Shown here: positions 35,002 through 43,554 of the stretch, piece after piece
How the letters are laid out: each line of letters begins with the position of its first letter
Numbering within the stretch: the first letter of the stretch is position 1
DNA from: Gammaproteobacteria bacterium
GTDB lineage: Bacteria; Pseudomonadota; Gammaproteobacteria; JAJPIJ01
Length of the DNA stretch: 64,000 nt
NCBI GenBank assembly: GCA_022071965.1
Contig: JAJVIQ010000021.1
Span: 216,423-280,422 of the forward strand
Direction: 5' to 3'
Notes under the pieces: generated by a model
What the model saw: the letters and a program-made list of their open reading frames with translations, nothing else
Databases searched by the model: none
Told to the model about the DNA's origin: nothing
Program-made: the position numbers and the translations under genes

Positions 35002-35481
35002 GCGCGCCTTGCGCGTGTCCTCCTTGGTCCTCGGCGAGCGCGCCGCAGCCGGTTTGACCGTCAGCTCCGCGGCCGTCGCGGCCGCGCATGCCGGCAGTCA
35101 CCCGAACTTCACGGCAACTACGCTCAACCGTAACGACACGGGCCTGCAAACCTGTCGGCGACTATCGTAGGACAGACGGACCGGCATGCAAAGGCAACGT
35201 ACCCGCACAGCCACGCGGGGATGGCTGGGGCCTGCCCGCCTCGAGGCGCTGGACGCGGTCCCACGCGTGTTGGCCCGATGGCGGGGCAAGGCGGGAGTTC
35301 GGGAGTTTCCCGACTGCCATCGTCGCGAGGGTCGCCAGCCGGCCGCTTGAGCGGAAGCCACAGCCGCGGCCGGGCCTGCCGTCGCGGAGCTCCGGACCCA
35401 CGCCGTGGTCCGGTGGCATCGGCTGGCGGCCGCGTGCGGGCTGCGGTAACGTCGCTGGCACCGACGACCGGGAGCGGCGCC
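35002..35481. other. 480-base divergent intergenic stretch
   Basis: Separates the cupin-phosphatase pair (minus) from the FAD oxidoreductase gene (plus). No frame looks like a gene. The left third (around 35070-35170) is less GC-rich and is the likelier promoter region. Confidence 0.4.
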
Positions 35482-37113
35482 ATGCCCGATCCGCACATCG
35501 AATCCGAAGCCCTTGCCGATCAACGCGTCATCGACCTGCTGCGGTCGCATGTCGCGGGCGACGTGCTGGGCGACGCGGGCTCGCGCGGCGAGTATGCACG
35601 CGATGCCTCCCCTTACCGTCAGATGCCGATGGCAGTGGTGCGCCCGCGCCATCGCGACGCTGTCGTCGCATTGCTGCAAATTGCCAGCGAGCATCGCCTC
35701 CCGCTCATACCGCGTGCCGCGGGCACGAGCCTGGCTGGCCAGTGCGTCGGCAGCGGCATCGTCGTCGACATGGGCGCTTATCAACAACGCATCATCGAGT
35801 TCGACCCGGTATCCCGGCGGATCAAGGTCGAGCCCGGTATCGTGCGCGACGCCCTGAATCGCCATCTGGCGAGCCATCGGCTGCAGTTCGCGCCTGACCC
35901 GTCGACGACGGATCGCTGCCAGGTGGGCGGCATGATCGGCAACAACGCCTGGGGCCTGCATGCCGTGAGCAGCGGGACCACGCGCGAACACGTGCAGGCG
36001 CTGGAACTGGTCCTGGCCGACGGCACGATCATGAACGCCGCCGCCGTCGACGCCGCCGGGCTCGGCGTGGTGCGCAGCCGCGACGACCGCGAGGGCAGGT
36101 TGTATGACGCGGTGATCGAGCCGATCGACCGACACGCGGCGGCCATCCGCAGTGGCTACCCGTCCATGCGCGGTATCGCCAGCAACAGCGGCTACGCGCT
36201 GGACGCCCTGTTGCGCGGGCAGCCGTGGCACGTCCAGGGAGCGTGTTTCAACCTGGCCAGGCTGATCTGCGGGTCGGAAGGCACGCTCGCCATCGTCACC
36301 GCAGCCACCCTCGGGCTGGTGGAAATTCCGGTCGCGGTGCGAGTGTGCTGCCTGCATTTCGCCGGAGTCACGCACGCGCTGCACACGGTGCCTGCGATCC
36401 TGGAGACCGGGCCCGCCGCGCTCGAGCTCCTCGATCGCGCCATACTGCGCGCCGCGGAAACGCACGCCGACCACCGCGGCAGCAGCTTCTGGCTGCGGGG
36501 TGATCCGGGTGCCGTGTTGCTCGTGGAGTACGCGGGCGCTTCGCCCGATGAGTTGGAGGTGCGGATCCGACACCTTTTGCGGATGCACGCACCGCGCACC
36601 GCGACCGTGGTCGGCGCCGGGGATATCGAGCGTGTATGGGCGTTGCGGCGGGCCGCGCTGAAGATGCTCATGCAGGCCGAGGGTGGCCTGCGGGCGTTCA
36701 CCGGCATCGAGGACGCGGCCGTCCCGGTCGACGAACTGGCGGACTATTATTCGGAGGTGCAGGCGCTGCTCGCCGCCAGGGGTCTGGCACATTACGCCTA
36801 CGGGCCGGTGGGCATGGGATCCCTGCACGTCCGTCCGGAGGCCGGGAAAGGGCGCGAGTATGCCCCGGCGGAATTCGAATCCCTGCTCGATTCGGTTGCC
36901 GCCATCGCGGTTCGACATGGCGGCTCCTTCTCCTGCAAACATGGTGACGGACGCATGCGGGGCAAGTACCTGGAGGCGGTGCTGGGGTCGGAATCGCTGG
37001 CGGCGATGCGCCAGGTCAAGACTGCATTCGATCCGACCGGGATCCTCAATCCCGGCAAGATCCTCGACTGTCCTCCGCTGACTGGTGATCTCCTCCTGCA
37101 AGCTCCGCGCTGA
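35482..37113 (+). CDS. FAD-binding oxidoreductase, GlcD / D-lactate dehydrogenase-like
   Basis: A 543-residue flavoenzyme of the VAO/PCMH fold. The FAD-binding domain (about residues 45-280) has PMAVVRPRHRDAVVALLQIA, the IPRAAGTSLAGQCVGSGIVVDM loop, VGGMIGNNAWGLHAVSSGTT and ICGSEGTLAIVT. The C-terminal cap (about 290-525) ends with the family close KTAFDPTGILNPGKI. Members oxidise D-2-hydroxyacids such as D-lactate or glycolate. Many relatives of this subgroup carry a C-terminal iron-sulfur domain, which is absent here, so a separate partner may be used. The gene ends convergently, overlapping the next gene by 68 bases. Confidence 0.88.
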   Translation: MPDPHIESEALADQRVIDLLRSHVAGDVLGDAGSRGEYARDASPYRQMPMAVVRPRHRDAVVALLQIASEHRLPLIPRAAGTSLAGQCVGSGIVVDMGAYQQRIIEFDPVSRRIKVEPGIVRDALNRHLASHRLQFAPDPSTTDRCQVGGMIGNNAWGLHAVSSGTTREHVQALELVLADGTIMNAAAVDAAGLGVVRSRDDREGRLYDAVIEPIDRHAAAIRSGYPSMRGIASNSGYALDALLRGQPWHVQGACFNLARLICGSEGTLAIVTAATLGLVEIPVAVRVCCLHFAGVTHALHTVPAILETGPAALELLDRAILRAAETHADHRGSSFWLRGDPGAVLLVEYAGASPDELEVRIRHLLRMHAPRTATVVGAGDIERVWALRRAALKMLMQAEGGLRAFTGIEDAAVPVDELADYYSEVQALLAARGLAHYAYGPVGMGSLHVRPEAGKGREYAPAEFESLLDSVAAIAVRHGGSFSCKHGDGRMRGKYLEAVLGSESLAAMRQVKTAFDPTGILNPGKILDCPPLTGDLLLQAPR

Positions 37114-38080
37114 TGGCCGCTACAACGCGCGGGTGCCATTCCGGGCTCGCGCACAGTATCCCTCCATTGCGTTCCAGGCGCCGGCCGACGCCAAAGTCGA
37201 ACGGACGGCCGCGCATGTCGCTGACCCGGGCACCGGCCTCCACGGCGATGATCTCACCGGGAGCGTGATCCCAGATGTACTCGCGGTCGTCGGTGCGCAC
37301 CGGCATGCGCAGGTAGCAGTCGGCCTGGCCACGGGCGACGACGGCGTACTTGGCCTGGCTGTCCAGGTGGTAGCGCCGTGCTCCGCCCAGCGCCTCGACG
37401 ACGCGCCCGACGGCCCGCTGATCGGAATGACCCGAGGCGGCGGACTCACAGAGTCGGAACTGCCCGTCGGCGGGCGGCGCATGGCGGACGGGCTGCGGCA
37501 CGCATGCGGGATCGTCCGCAGCGATGCTCCAGCACCCGCCGCCGCGGCGCGCGTGGATGATGAGGCCGTGCGCGTCAGGCTCCGCGAAAGGCCGCGCGAG
37601 ATCGGCGGACAGGTTCGGGCAGCCCAGGACTCCGAATTCGACCCTGCCATCGACAATCCAGGCCAGCGAGATGGCGTACTGGCCGTTGCGCACGAAGCCC
37701 TTGGTGCCGTCGATGGGGTCGAGTGTCCAGAACGCCCGCGCCGGCTCCTGGCCGCCAATGTCGATCGCGGCGAGGGCGTCATCGATCGTGACGTCCGGCC
37801 AGGCCGGTCGCAGGCGCTCCTTCAGGACCCGGCGCAACTGGGCCTGATCATTGGCGCGCAGTATCGAGGCGCTTTCCTCCCCGACGATCACGACGGTCGG
37901 GTCGACGCTCGCCAGGCGACGCGCAATGAGCGCCTGGGCGGCGAAATCGGCCACGGTCACAGGGCTGCGGTCATCCTTGCGCAGGACGTCGCCCGTGCAA
38001 AGCTCGCGCTGTACCGCGCGCGTCACGGCACATGCCTCGCGTACGGCGGCAATGGCGCATTCGAAGGCGCTGGCGATCAT
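37046..38080 (-). CDS. 3'(2'),5'-bisphosphate nucleotidase, Hal2/SAL1-like
   Basis: A 344-residue inositol-monophosphatase-fold enzyme. Metal-binding motifs are VGEESAS, FWTLDPIDGTKGFVRNGQYA and EYIWDHAPGEIIAVEAG. The length and the wording of the DPIDGTKGF block fit the Hal2/SAL1 type (~350 residues) better than E. coli CysQ (246). It would recycle 3'-phosphoadenosine 5'-phosphate from sulfate assimilation. The 3' end overlaps the convergent FAD oxidoreductase gene by 68 bases. Upstream it diverges from phaE. Confidence 0.88.
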   Translation of the reverse strand: MIASAFECAIAAVREACAVTRAVQRELCTGDVLRKDDRSPVTVADFAAQALIARRLASVDPTVVIVGEESASILRANDQAQLRRVLKERLRPAWPDVTIDDALAAIDIGGQEPARAFWTLDPIDGTKGFVRNGQYAISLAWIVDGRVEFGVLGCPNLSADLARPFAEPDAHGLIIHARRGGGCWSIAADDPACVPQPVRHAPPADGQFRLCESAASGHSDQRAVGRVVEALGGARRYHLDSQAKYAVVARGQADCYLRMPVRTDDREYIWDHAPGEIIAVEAGARVSDMRGRPFDFGVGRRLERNGGILCASPEWHPRVVAAISAELAGGDHQSAEDSRGSCRD

Positions 38081-38142
38081 GGGCGTGCATTCTTGTGAAC
38101 GGGGCGCGCATTATATGCATGCGGGTCGCGCAGGCACGCATG

Positions 38143-38153
38143 TTGCAGTGCAA
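38143..38153. promoter_or_regulatory. Candidate PhaR operator upstream of phaEC
   Basis: TTGCA-G-TGCAA is a perfect palindrome of the form TGC-N3-GCA, located 83 bases before the phaE start. PhaR of Paracoccus binds TGC-rich sites with CTGC-N3-GCAG symmetry. A closely similar site lies upstream of phaA, and phaR is encoded in this window. Confidence 0.6.
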
Positions 38154-38235
38154 TATGACGCATGCTAGGCTTTCGTCAACAACTGGCTGTCGGGCCGATG
38201 GCAAGGGACCGACGGCCCGCCCCACACCAATCCGG

Positions 38236-39600
38236 ATGAACGACGCCATGAGCGAGAATCCCTCACAAGCATCATCCTCTCCACCGTGGAACGAACAATG
38301 GCTGCAGGCGCAGCGCGCCTACTGGGATGCGTGGCGCGTCGCCATGCCCGGTACGGGCGGCGCCGGCGGCGCGGCGATCAACCCCTGGGTGCAGGCCCTG
38401 GAGGGCTGGTGGAAATCCGTCGGCGGCATGAAGGGCGATAGTGCCGAGGTATTCGCGCGCATGATGGAGCAGGGCAAGGCCTTCTTCGACCTGGGGCAGC
38501 AGATGAACGAGTTGCTGCGTGCCGTGTCCGACAGCTCGGCGGCCGGGACTGAATGGCAGGAGGTGCTGAAGCAGCGCTTCGACGCCATGAAGGCCTCCAT
38601 GTCCATGCACCAGAGCAGCGAGTGGGCCGAGAGCGTCAAACGCATGGGCGCCTTCTTCGAGCTGCCGCTCGACATGTGGCGGCGCATGTGTTCGGGGGCC
38701 TCCATGCTTCCCGGCGATTGTCTGGAGGCATTTCGCTCGCAGGTGATCGAGGGTATACACGAGAAATTCCACGGCGACATGGACCGCTTCCTCTCGGTGC
38801 CGGGGGTCGGATACACGCGCGAGAGCCAGGCGCAGGTGCAGCAACTTGCGAAGCTGACCCTCGATTACCAGAAGGCGGCGCAGGAATATCTCAACGCGCA
38901 CACCAAGCTCGGTGCCGACGCGCTCGACAGGCTTTACCGGAAGATCATTGCGGTTACCCAGAAAGGCGAGCCGATCACGACGCTGCGCCAGCTCTATGAT
39001 CTGTGGGTGGACGCGAGCGAAGAGGTGTACGGCAGCTTCGCGATGTCGCCTGAGTTCCAGGGAGTCTACGCAAGGATGGTCAACGCGCTGATGCGGGTAA
39101 AGATGCAGACGCGCTCGATGGTGGATGAACTACTCGGTGCGTTCAACATGCCCACGCGGCGCGAGATGAATACCATCCTGAAGCGTCAGCAGGAATTGCG
39201 GCGGGAGATGCGCGCACTACACAAGGGGACGGGCGACTGGACACCGCCGCCACGCGGGCGGCGCAACGGTCCGGACACTGACGCCGAGGAAGTCGACATC
39301 CTCCGCGGCGAACTCGCCGCGCTGCGCGAACAGGTGGGTGCGTTGCAGGCGGCACTGGCCAAGGATCGTGCCGCGGCGGAGGAGCCGGGCGGCATCGCAG
39401 CGCCGGTGGTGGCCATGCGCAAGTCGCGGCGCCCGCCTTCGCAGCGCGCGGTGAAGGCCGAGACACCCAGAACGGCCGAGCGTGCGCAGCGCGCGAGGTC
39501 GACCGTCGCCAAATCGCGGCCGAGCTGGGACATCGGCAGCATCACCAACGATGCCACCGTCACGCCGCTGGCCACTCCCCGCAGCGGCAACCAGCGATGA
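38236..39600 (+). CDS. phaE: PhaE, class III polyhydroxyalkanoate synthase subunit
   Basis: The non-catalytic subunit that activates PhaC at the granule surface. The 454-residue product has the PhaE family core at about residues 10-330: NEQWLQAQRAYWDAW at the start, later LYDLWVDASEEVYGSFAMSPEFQ and the KRQQELRREMRALHK helix. A further coiled-coil segment (about 355-385, EEVDILRGELAALREQVGAL) and a Pro/Arg/Lys-rich tail of ~60 residues follow. Allochromatium PhaE is ~357 residues, so the tail is an extension. The first ATG (MNDAM) is used; the next ATG, 12 bases on, is also possible. phaC follows after 36 bases. Confidence 0.93.
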   Translation: MNDAMSENPSQASSSPPWNEQWLQAQRAYWDAWRVAMPGTGGAGGAAINPWVQALEGWWKSVGGMKGDSAEVFARMMEQGKAFFDLGQQMNELLRAVSDSSAAGTEWQEVLKQRFDAMKASMSMHQSSEWAESVKRMGAFFELPLDMWRRMCSGASMLPGDCLEAFRSQVIEGIHEKFHGDMDRFLSVPGVGYTRESQAQVQQLAKLTLDYQKAAQEYLNAHTKLGADALDRLYRKIIAVTQKGEPITTLRQLYDLWVDASEEVYGSFAMSPEFQGVYARMVNALMRVKMQTRSMVDELLGAFNMPTRREMNTILKRQQELRREMRALHKGTGDWTPPPRGRRNGPDTDAEEVDILRGELAALREQVGALQAALAKDRAAAEEPGGIAAPVVAMRKSRRPPSQRAVKAETPRTAERAQRARSTVAKSRPSWDIGSITNDATVTPLATPRSGNQR

Positions 39601-39636
39601 CCCGTATACGACACACGCGTTGAGGAGCAGTGACAC

Positions 39637-40701
39637 ATGATGCCTTTTCAGATCAAGCCCGATGAGGCGCTCAAGGAGGTTCAGCAGGTCGGTGAGAAGC
39701 TCGCCAAGGGCTTCAAGACCCTGAGCGAACTCGGCGATATCGAGGTCGGTTGCACGCCCAAGGAGGCAATCTATCACGAGGACAAGGCGACGCTGTATCA
39801 CTTCATTCCCTTCGCAGAGATCAAGAACAGGACGCCGCTGCTGGTGATCTACGCGCTCGTGAACCGGCCGTACATGGCGGATCTGCAGATGGACCGCTCG
39901 ATGATCCGGGGCCTGATGCAGGGCGGCGAGGACGTGTATCTCATCGACTGGGGCTACCCCGACGGGGGCGATCGCTTCCTGACGCTTGATGACTACATCA
40001 ACGGCTACATCGACAACTGCGTCGACGTGCTGCGCAAGCGCCACGGCGTGGAGGCCGTCAACATCCTGGGTATCTGCCAGGGCGGCGCCTTCAGCCTTTG
40101 CTATGCCTCGCTGCATCCCGGGAAGGTCAGGAATCTGGTCACGACGGTCACGCCGGTGGATTTCCACACCGAGAAGGACATGTTGAGTCACTGGGTCCGC
40201 AACGTGGATATCGATCTCGTAATAGACACGATGGGCAACGTGCCCGGGGAAGTTCTCAATTTCACCTTTCTTTCGCTGATGCCGTTTCGGCTCTCGGGGC
40301 AGAAGTATCTGGACATGATCAACACGTTGGACGATCCGATCGCGGCAAGGAACTTCATGCGCATGGAGAAGTGGATATTCGACAGTCCGGATCAGGCCGG
40401 TGAGGCCTATCGGCAGTTCATCAAGGACTTCTACCAGGGCAACAAGCTCATCAGGGGCGAGGTGATGCTGGGCGAGAACCAGGTAAAACTCTCGAACGTG
40501 ACCATGCCGGTGCTGAACATCTTCGCGAGCGCCGATCACCTGGTACCTCCAGCGTCCTCGCGCGCGCTCGAGCGCTTCGTCGGCACCAGGGACTACACGG
40601 CGTTGGAGTTCCCGGGCGGCCATATCGGCATCTACGTCAGCGGCAAGGCTCAGAAGATGATCCCTCCCGCTGTCTGCGACTGGCTGGCCAAGCGTAGCTG
40701 A
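39637..40701 (+). CDS. phaC: PhaC, class III polyhydroxyalkanoate synthase catalytic subunit
   Basis: Polymerises 3-hydroxybutyryl-CoA into PHB. The 354-residue alpha/beta-hydrolase has the lipase-like box GICQGG with nucleophile Cys147, the acid Asp300 (FASADHLVPP) and His329 (FPGGHIGIYV). This corresponds to Cys149-Asp302-His331 of the 355-residue Allochromatium enzyme. Length and the presence of PhaE upstream define class III. Two adjacent ATGs start the gene. A strong terminator follows 54 bases after the stop. Confidence 0.97.
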   Translation: MMPFQIKPDEALKEVQQVGEKLAKGFKTLSELGDIEVGCTPKEAIYHEDKATLYHFIPFAEIKNRTPLLVIYALVNRPYMADLQMDRSMIRGLMQGGEDVYLIDWGYPDGGDRFLTLDDYINGYIDNCVDVLRKRHGVEAVNILGICQGGAFSLCYASLHPGKVRNLVTTVTPVDFHTEKDMLSHWVRNVDIDLVIDTMGNVPGEVLNFTFLSLMPFRLSGQKYLDMINTLDDPIAARNFMRMEKWIFDSPDQAGEAYRQFIKDFYQGNKLIRGEVMLGENQVKLSNVTMPVLNIFASADHLVPPASSRALERFVGTRDYTALEFPGGHIGIYVSGKAQKMIPPAVCDWLAKRS

Positions 40702-40754
40702 TCGCCCGGTTCTCCCCGGTACCCTGGGGCGGCGCGGCCTGACTCCCTTGCTCG

Positions 40755-40781
40755 ATGGGCCGCGATCGCGGCCCATTTCTT
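40755..40781 (+). terminator. Rho-independent terminator after phaEC
   Basis: A 22-base perfect palindrome (40755-40776, arms ATGGGCCGCGA/TCGCGGCCCAT) is followed by TTCTT. It lies 54 bases after phaC and ends the phaEC transcript. The palindrome would also weakly serve the leftward direction. Confidence 0.75.
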
Positions 40782-40833
40782 ATCCTAGCCGCCGTTTCTC
40801 GTTCCTCCGCCAGGCCGCCGCGCCGTGCGTCGC

Positions 40834-41763
40834 TCAGCCGCCGGTGCGTGCACGGCGCAGTTCGTACGCCTGCATGTGGGCGTGGGCGATTGCGAGCAGC
40901 GGCACAGACATGCCGGCTGAGCGCGCCCTCCGGACCATGTCGCCTATCACGTGATCGGCCTCGGTCGCTCCGCCGCGTTCGACGTCCCGAAGCATCGAGG
41001 CGGTGAGTGTGGAGTCCGGGTCGGTGAGAAGCTGCCGGTATTCGGCCAGTCGGCCGGCAGCCGGAGCATGACGGTTGGCGGCGGCGATCCGTTCGGATTC
41101 CGAGAGCAGTCCCGATATGAGCTGCTCGCCTCCCGCGGTCCTCACGATGTCGCCGATGCTGGCCCGCATCAGGCACGTCGCCGCCGCGAGTGTTGTAAGG
41201 AACACGAACTTCTCCCACATCTCCTGTTCGATGTCATCCGACAGGGAGAACTCCACACTGGTGTCCGCCAGCGTTTCCGTCAGCGTCGCGAGCGCCTCTG
41301 AAGCGTTGGCGCCGCGGCTGCCGAGGATGAACCGGTTGATATCGTTGAGGTGATGAATGGTGCCGTCGGGCAGGAGCGTGATGGCCATGTGTGCCAGGCC
41401 GCCATGGACCGCCTCGCGTCCGAAGCGCGCATCGAGCACGTCGAGGTGGGCGATGCCGTTGAGCAGGGGGATGACCGCCGTGCGGGGACCGACCGCCGGC
41501 GCGAGCGCTTCGACGGCGGCCGGCAGGTCGTAGGACTTGCAGGCCAGCATGACGGCGTCATAGCTGCCGCTCAGATCGCCGGCGATGACCACCTTGGGTC
41601 TGAGGCAGGTGTCGCCGAGCGGACTGGCTATTCGCAGACCATCATCGCGCAGCTGCCTGGCCCGGGCCGGGCGTACCAGGAAGGTGACCTCGCCACCGGC
41701 GTCATGCAGACGGGCGCCGAAGTAACCGCCGATGCCCCCGGCGCCCAGGATGAGTACACGCAT
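40834..41763 (-). CDS. 2-dehydropantoate 2-reductase family protein (PanE-like)
   Basis: A 309-residue NADPH-dependent ketopantoate reductase homologue. The Rossmann fold is at residues 2-13 (VLILGAGGIGGYFGA). The PLLNGIAHLDVL segment carries the conserved asparagine of the active site, and the catalytic lysine lies in EKFVFLTTLAA. C-terminal helices contain SMLRDVERGGATEADHV, typical of the family's substrate loop. It would make pantoate for CoA synthesis, but many genomes have several paralogues with other 2-oxoacid substrates. It is convergent with phaC. Confidence 0.88.
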   Translation of the reverse strand: MRVLILGAGGIGGYFGARLHDAGGEVTFLVRPARARQLRDDGLRIASPLGDTCLRPKVVIAGDLSGSYDAVMLACKSYDLPAAVEALAPAVGPRTAVIPLLNGIAHLDVLDARFGREAVHGGLAHMAITLLPDGTIHHLNDINRFILGSRGANASEALATLTETLADTSVEFSLSDDIEQEMWEKFVFLTTLAAATCLMRASIGDIVRTAGGEQLISGLLSESERIAAANRHAPAAGRLAEYRQLLTDPDSTLTASMLRDVERGGATEADHVIGDMVRRARSAGMSVPLLAIAHAHMQAYELRRARTGG

Positions 41764-41801
41764 GGATAACCGCGGCGCGGGCGCATTGGCAGCTGCGCCG
41801 T

Positions 41802-42014
41802 TCAGCCCTCCTTGACCAGCAGGACGTTGACAGCCTTGACGACCACCCGAACCGAATCGCCCTTCTTCAGTTTCAGATCCTTGAGCGAATCGATGGTCAT
41901 GACCGAGCTCGCCAGGCCGCCGGCATCGAGCATGACATCCACCTGGGACATGAGTTTGCCCTTCTTGATGCCCCTGACCTTGCCGATGAGCTGATTGCGT
42001 GCGCCGTAACGCAT
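41802..42014 (-). CDS. TOBE-domain molybdate/pterin-binding protein (Mop type)
   Basis: A 70-residue single TOBE domain: RNQLIGKVRGIKKGKLMSQV, then the TIDSLKDLKLKKGDSVRVVVKAVNVLL core. Mop proteins bind molybdate in oligomers and act as cytoplasmic stores. No molybdenum enzyme or transporter gene is adjacent. The gene lies 38 bases upstream of the PanE-like gene on the same strand. Confidence 0.9.
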   Translation of the reverse strand: MRYGARNQLIGKVRGIKKGKLMSQVDVMLDAGGLASSVMTIDSLKDLKLKKGDSVRVVVKAVNVLLVKEG

Positions 42015-42038
42015 GTGAACCCCCTGATGTGAATGCCG

Positions 42039-42064
42039 GTTGATGATGATTGTTGATGATGATT
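42039..42064. repeat. Tandem 13-bp direct repeat
   Basis: GTTGATGATGATT occurs twice back to back in the 95-base spacer between yceH and the TOBE-domain gene. It is the most AT-rich bit of the region and lies just upstream of the TOBE gene start (leftward), so it may sit in that gene's promoter. Confidence 0.6.
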
Positions 42065-42109
42065 TATGTGCGGGGCGTGGCCGGTTCGCCGTGCTCGCGG
42101 CTCGCGCCC

Positions 42110-42787
42110 CTAGCTAGAGGATAGCCCATCGCCGTGGCGGCGCTTCAGCGCCTCAATCTCGGCACGCAGTTCCCGCACTTCTGCCTCGAGGCGCGCGAGG
42201 CGATCCGCCTGCGGGGCGGACGGCGGCACGGCCGCCGGCGGCGGTTCCGGCTCCTCGCCGCCGACAACGGCGCCCGGCTCCTCGCCGAAAAGGTGGCCGT
42301 AGCGCGACTCGCGGCGGCCGGCTTCGCGCGTCAGCCTAAGCACGAAGGGTCCATCCTCGCGCACGGCAAGCCGCCGCAGTGTCGCCTCGATCTCGGTCAG
42401 GTCGGCGAACTCGGCCATTCGTCCGGCGTGCGTGCGCAACTCGCCGGGCGTCTGCGGCCCGCGCAAAAGTAGCTCGCAGAGGATGGCAAGTTCCTGGGCG
42501 CTGAGATCGAGCGAGCCATGCTCGGTGTTGCAGAAGCGGTGCTGGAACTTCGGAACCCGGCTGCCGAACCCCGATTTTTCCATTACCAGATGCCGCCGCG
42601 CCAGGTCCTCGAGCGCGCTCTGCACGGCGGCCGCGTCCAGGTTCATCACCGGATCGCGGTTGCTCTTCTGATTGCAGGCACTGACCAGCGCATTGAGCGA
42701 GAGCGGGTACTGCTCGGGGGTGGTGATCTGTTTCTCGAGGAGGCAACCGATCACGCGGGCGTCAATGGGACTGAGCCTGTCTGCCAT
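42110..42787 (-). CDS. yceH: YceH family protein (DUF480)
   Basis: A 225-residue protein with two winged-helix-like domains. The N-terminal part has [32 protein letters not shown] and NQKSNRDPV; the middle part has the invariant RVPKFQHRF and the [24 protein letters not shown] block. A Pro-rich linker and a short C-terminal coiled coil ([20 protein letters not shown]) follow. YceH is widespread in proteobacteria with no firmly known function. The ATG at 42787 is chosen; a GTG two codons upstream is possible. Confidence 0.92.
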   Translation of the reverse strand: MADRLSPIDARVIGCLLEKQITTPEQYPLSLNALVSACNQKSNRDPVMNLDAAAVQSALEDLARRHLVMEKSGFGSRVPKFQHRFCNTEHGSLDLSAQELAILCELLLRGPQTPGELRTHAGRMAEFADLTEIEATLRRLAVREDGPFVLRLTREAGRRESRYGHLFGEEPGAVVGGEEPEPPPAAVPPSAPQADRLARLEAEVRELRAEIEALKRRHGDGLSSS

Positions 42788-42927
42788 CGGCACAGGATAG
42801 CACCACGGTCACGCGGGTCGAATGCGCGCGCATCGCGTGGCCGTCGGGGCGGATGGGACCCTCCCGTGGGCGCCGTCCTCCAGCCCACACCTGCCGGCGG
42901 CGAGACGGTGATCCCAGCCGCGGCGCA

Positions 42928-43188
42928 TCAGCCGCTTTTCTCCGCCTTCGTGCCGGTGCTCGAGAAGGCGCCCCAGAAATTCCTTTGCATGGCGTCGAAC
43001 AACTTCATCTGCTGGGCGAACGCCGGATTGAGCATCATCAGCGTCGTCGGATCCATCGCCTCCATGCCCTGTTTCAGGCCGGCCTGCACCTGCGCGAGCC
43101 ACTCCTGCTGCAGCGGGCCCAGGTCGGGCAGACCGAAAAACGTGCGCATCTCCTCGGGGGTGGTGTCGATGGTGACGATGATCTTCAT
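42928..43188 (-). CDS. Small cytoplasmic protein, DUF6489-like
   Basis: An 86-residue protein: MKIIVTIDTTPEEMRTFFGL, then LGPLQQEWLAQVQAGLKQGM and LMMLNPAFAQQMKLFDAMQR, ending in NFWGAFSS. The N-terminal strand followed by a TPEEMR helix is typical of a small family seen in PHA-forming proteobacteria, which I recall as DUF6489. A GGAG ribosome site lies upstream of the ATG. The amphipathic, Met/Gln-rich helices resemble phasin-like or PhaM-like granule proteins, but that is only a guess from composition and neighbourhood. Confidence 0.7.
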   Translation of the reverse strand: MKIIVTIDTTPEEMRTFFGLPDLGPLQQEWLAQVQAGLKQGMEAMDPTTLMMLNPAFAQQMKLFDAMQRNFWGAFSSTGTKAEKSG

Positions 43189-43554
43189 GGATGGCTCCGC
43201 AGGTCGGGGCGGCGGTCGTCGGCTGCGCCGCAGGCTCCACAGTATGGCACGTGCGACGGCGATCCCGGCCGGCGCGTGATCGCACCGCCCTGCCGGGCGC
43301 CGTCGGCGGCCACGGAGCGCGCGACCGTCCTGCTGCCCGGCCGCTGCGCGCGGCCAGAGAAAACACGTAGAATCAGCGAGATATCGGACAGTGCCCCGCT
43401 GCAATTCCAGGCGCGGGGCGGTCTGCATACGAGGGCCACAACGGTCGATCCGTGCCGCCCCCTCGCCGCTTGTTGGAAGCCGGTCCATTCGGTAAAGTGC
43501 AGAGCCCTTTAGACCCTAACCAGATCGATATCAAGAGTTCGGAGGCTCCTTCAC
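43189..43554. other. 366-base divergent promoter region (DUF6489-like gene / pckG)
   Basis: No gene-like frame. It must hold the promoters of both flanking genes. A TAGAAT hexamer near 43370 could be a -10 for pckG, but no convincing -35 stands at the right distance. The pckG ribosome site is CGGAGGC just before its ATG. Confidence 0.4.
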
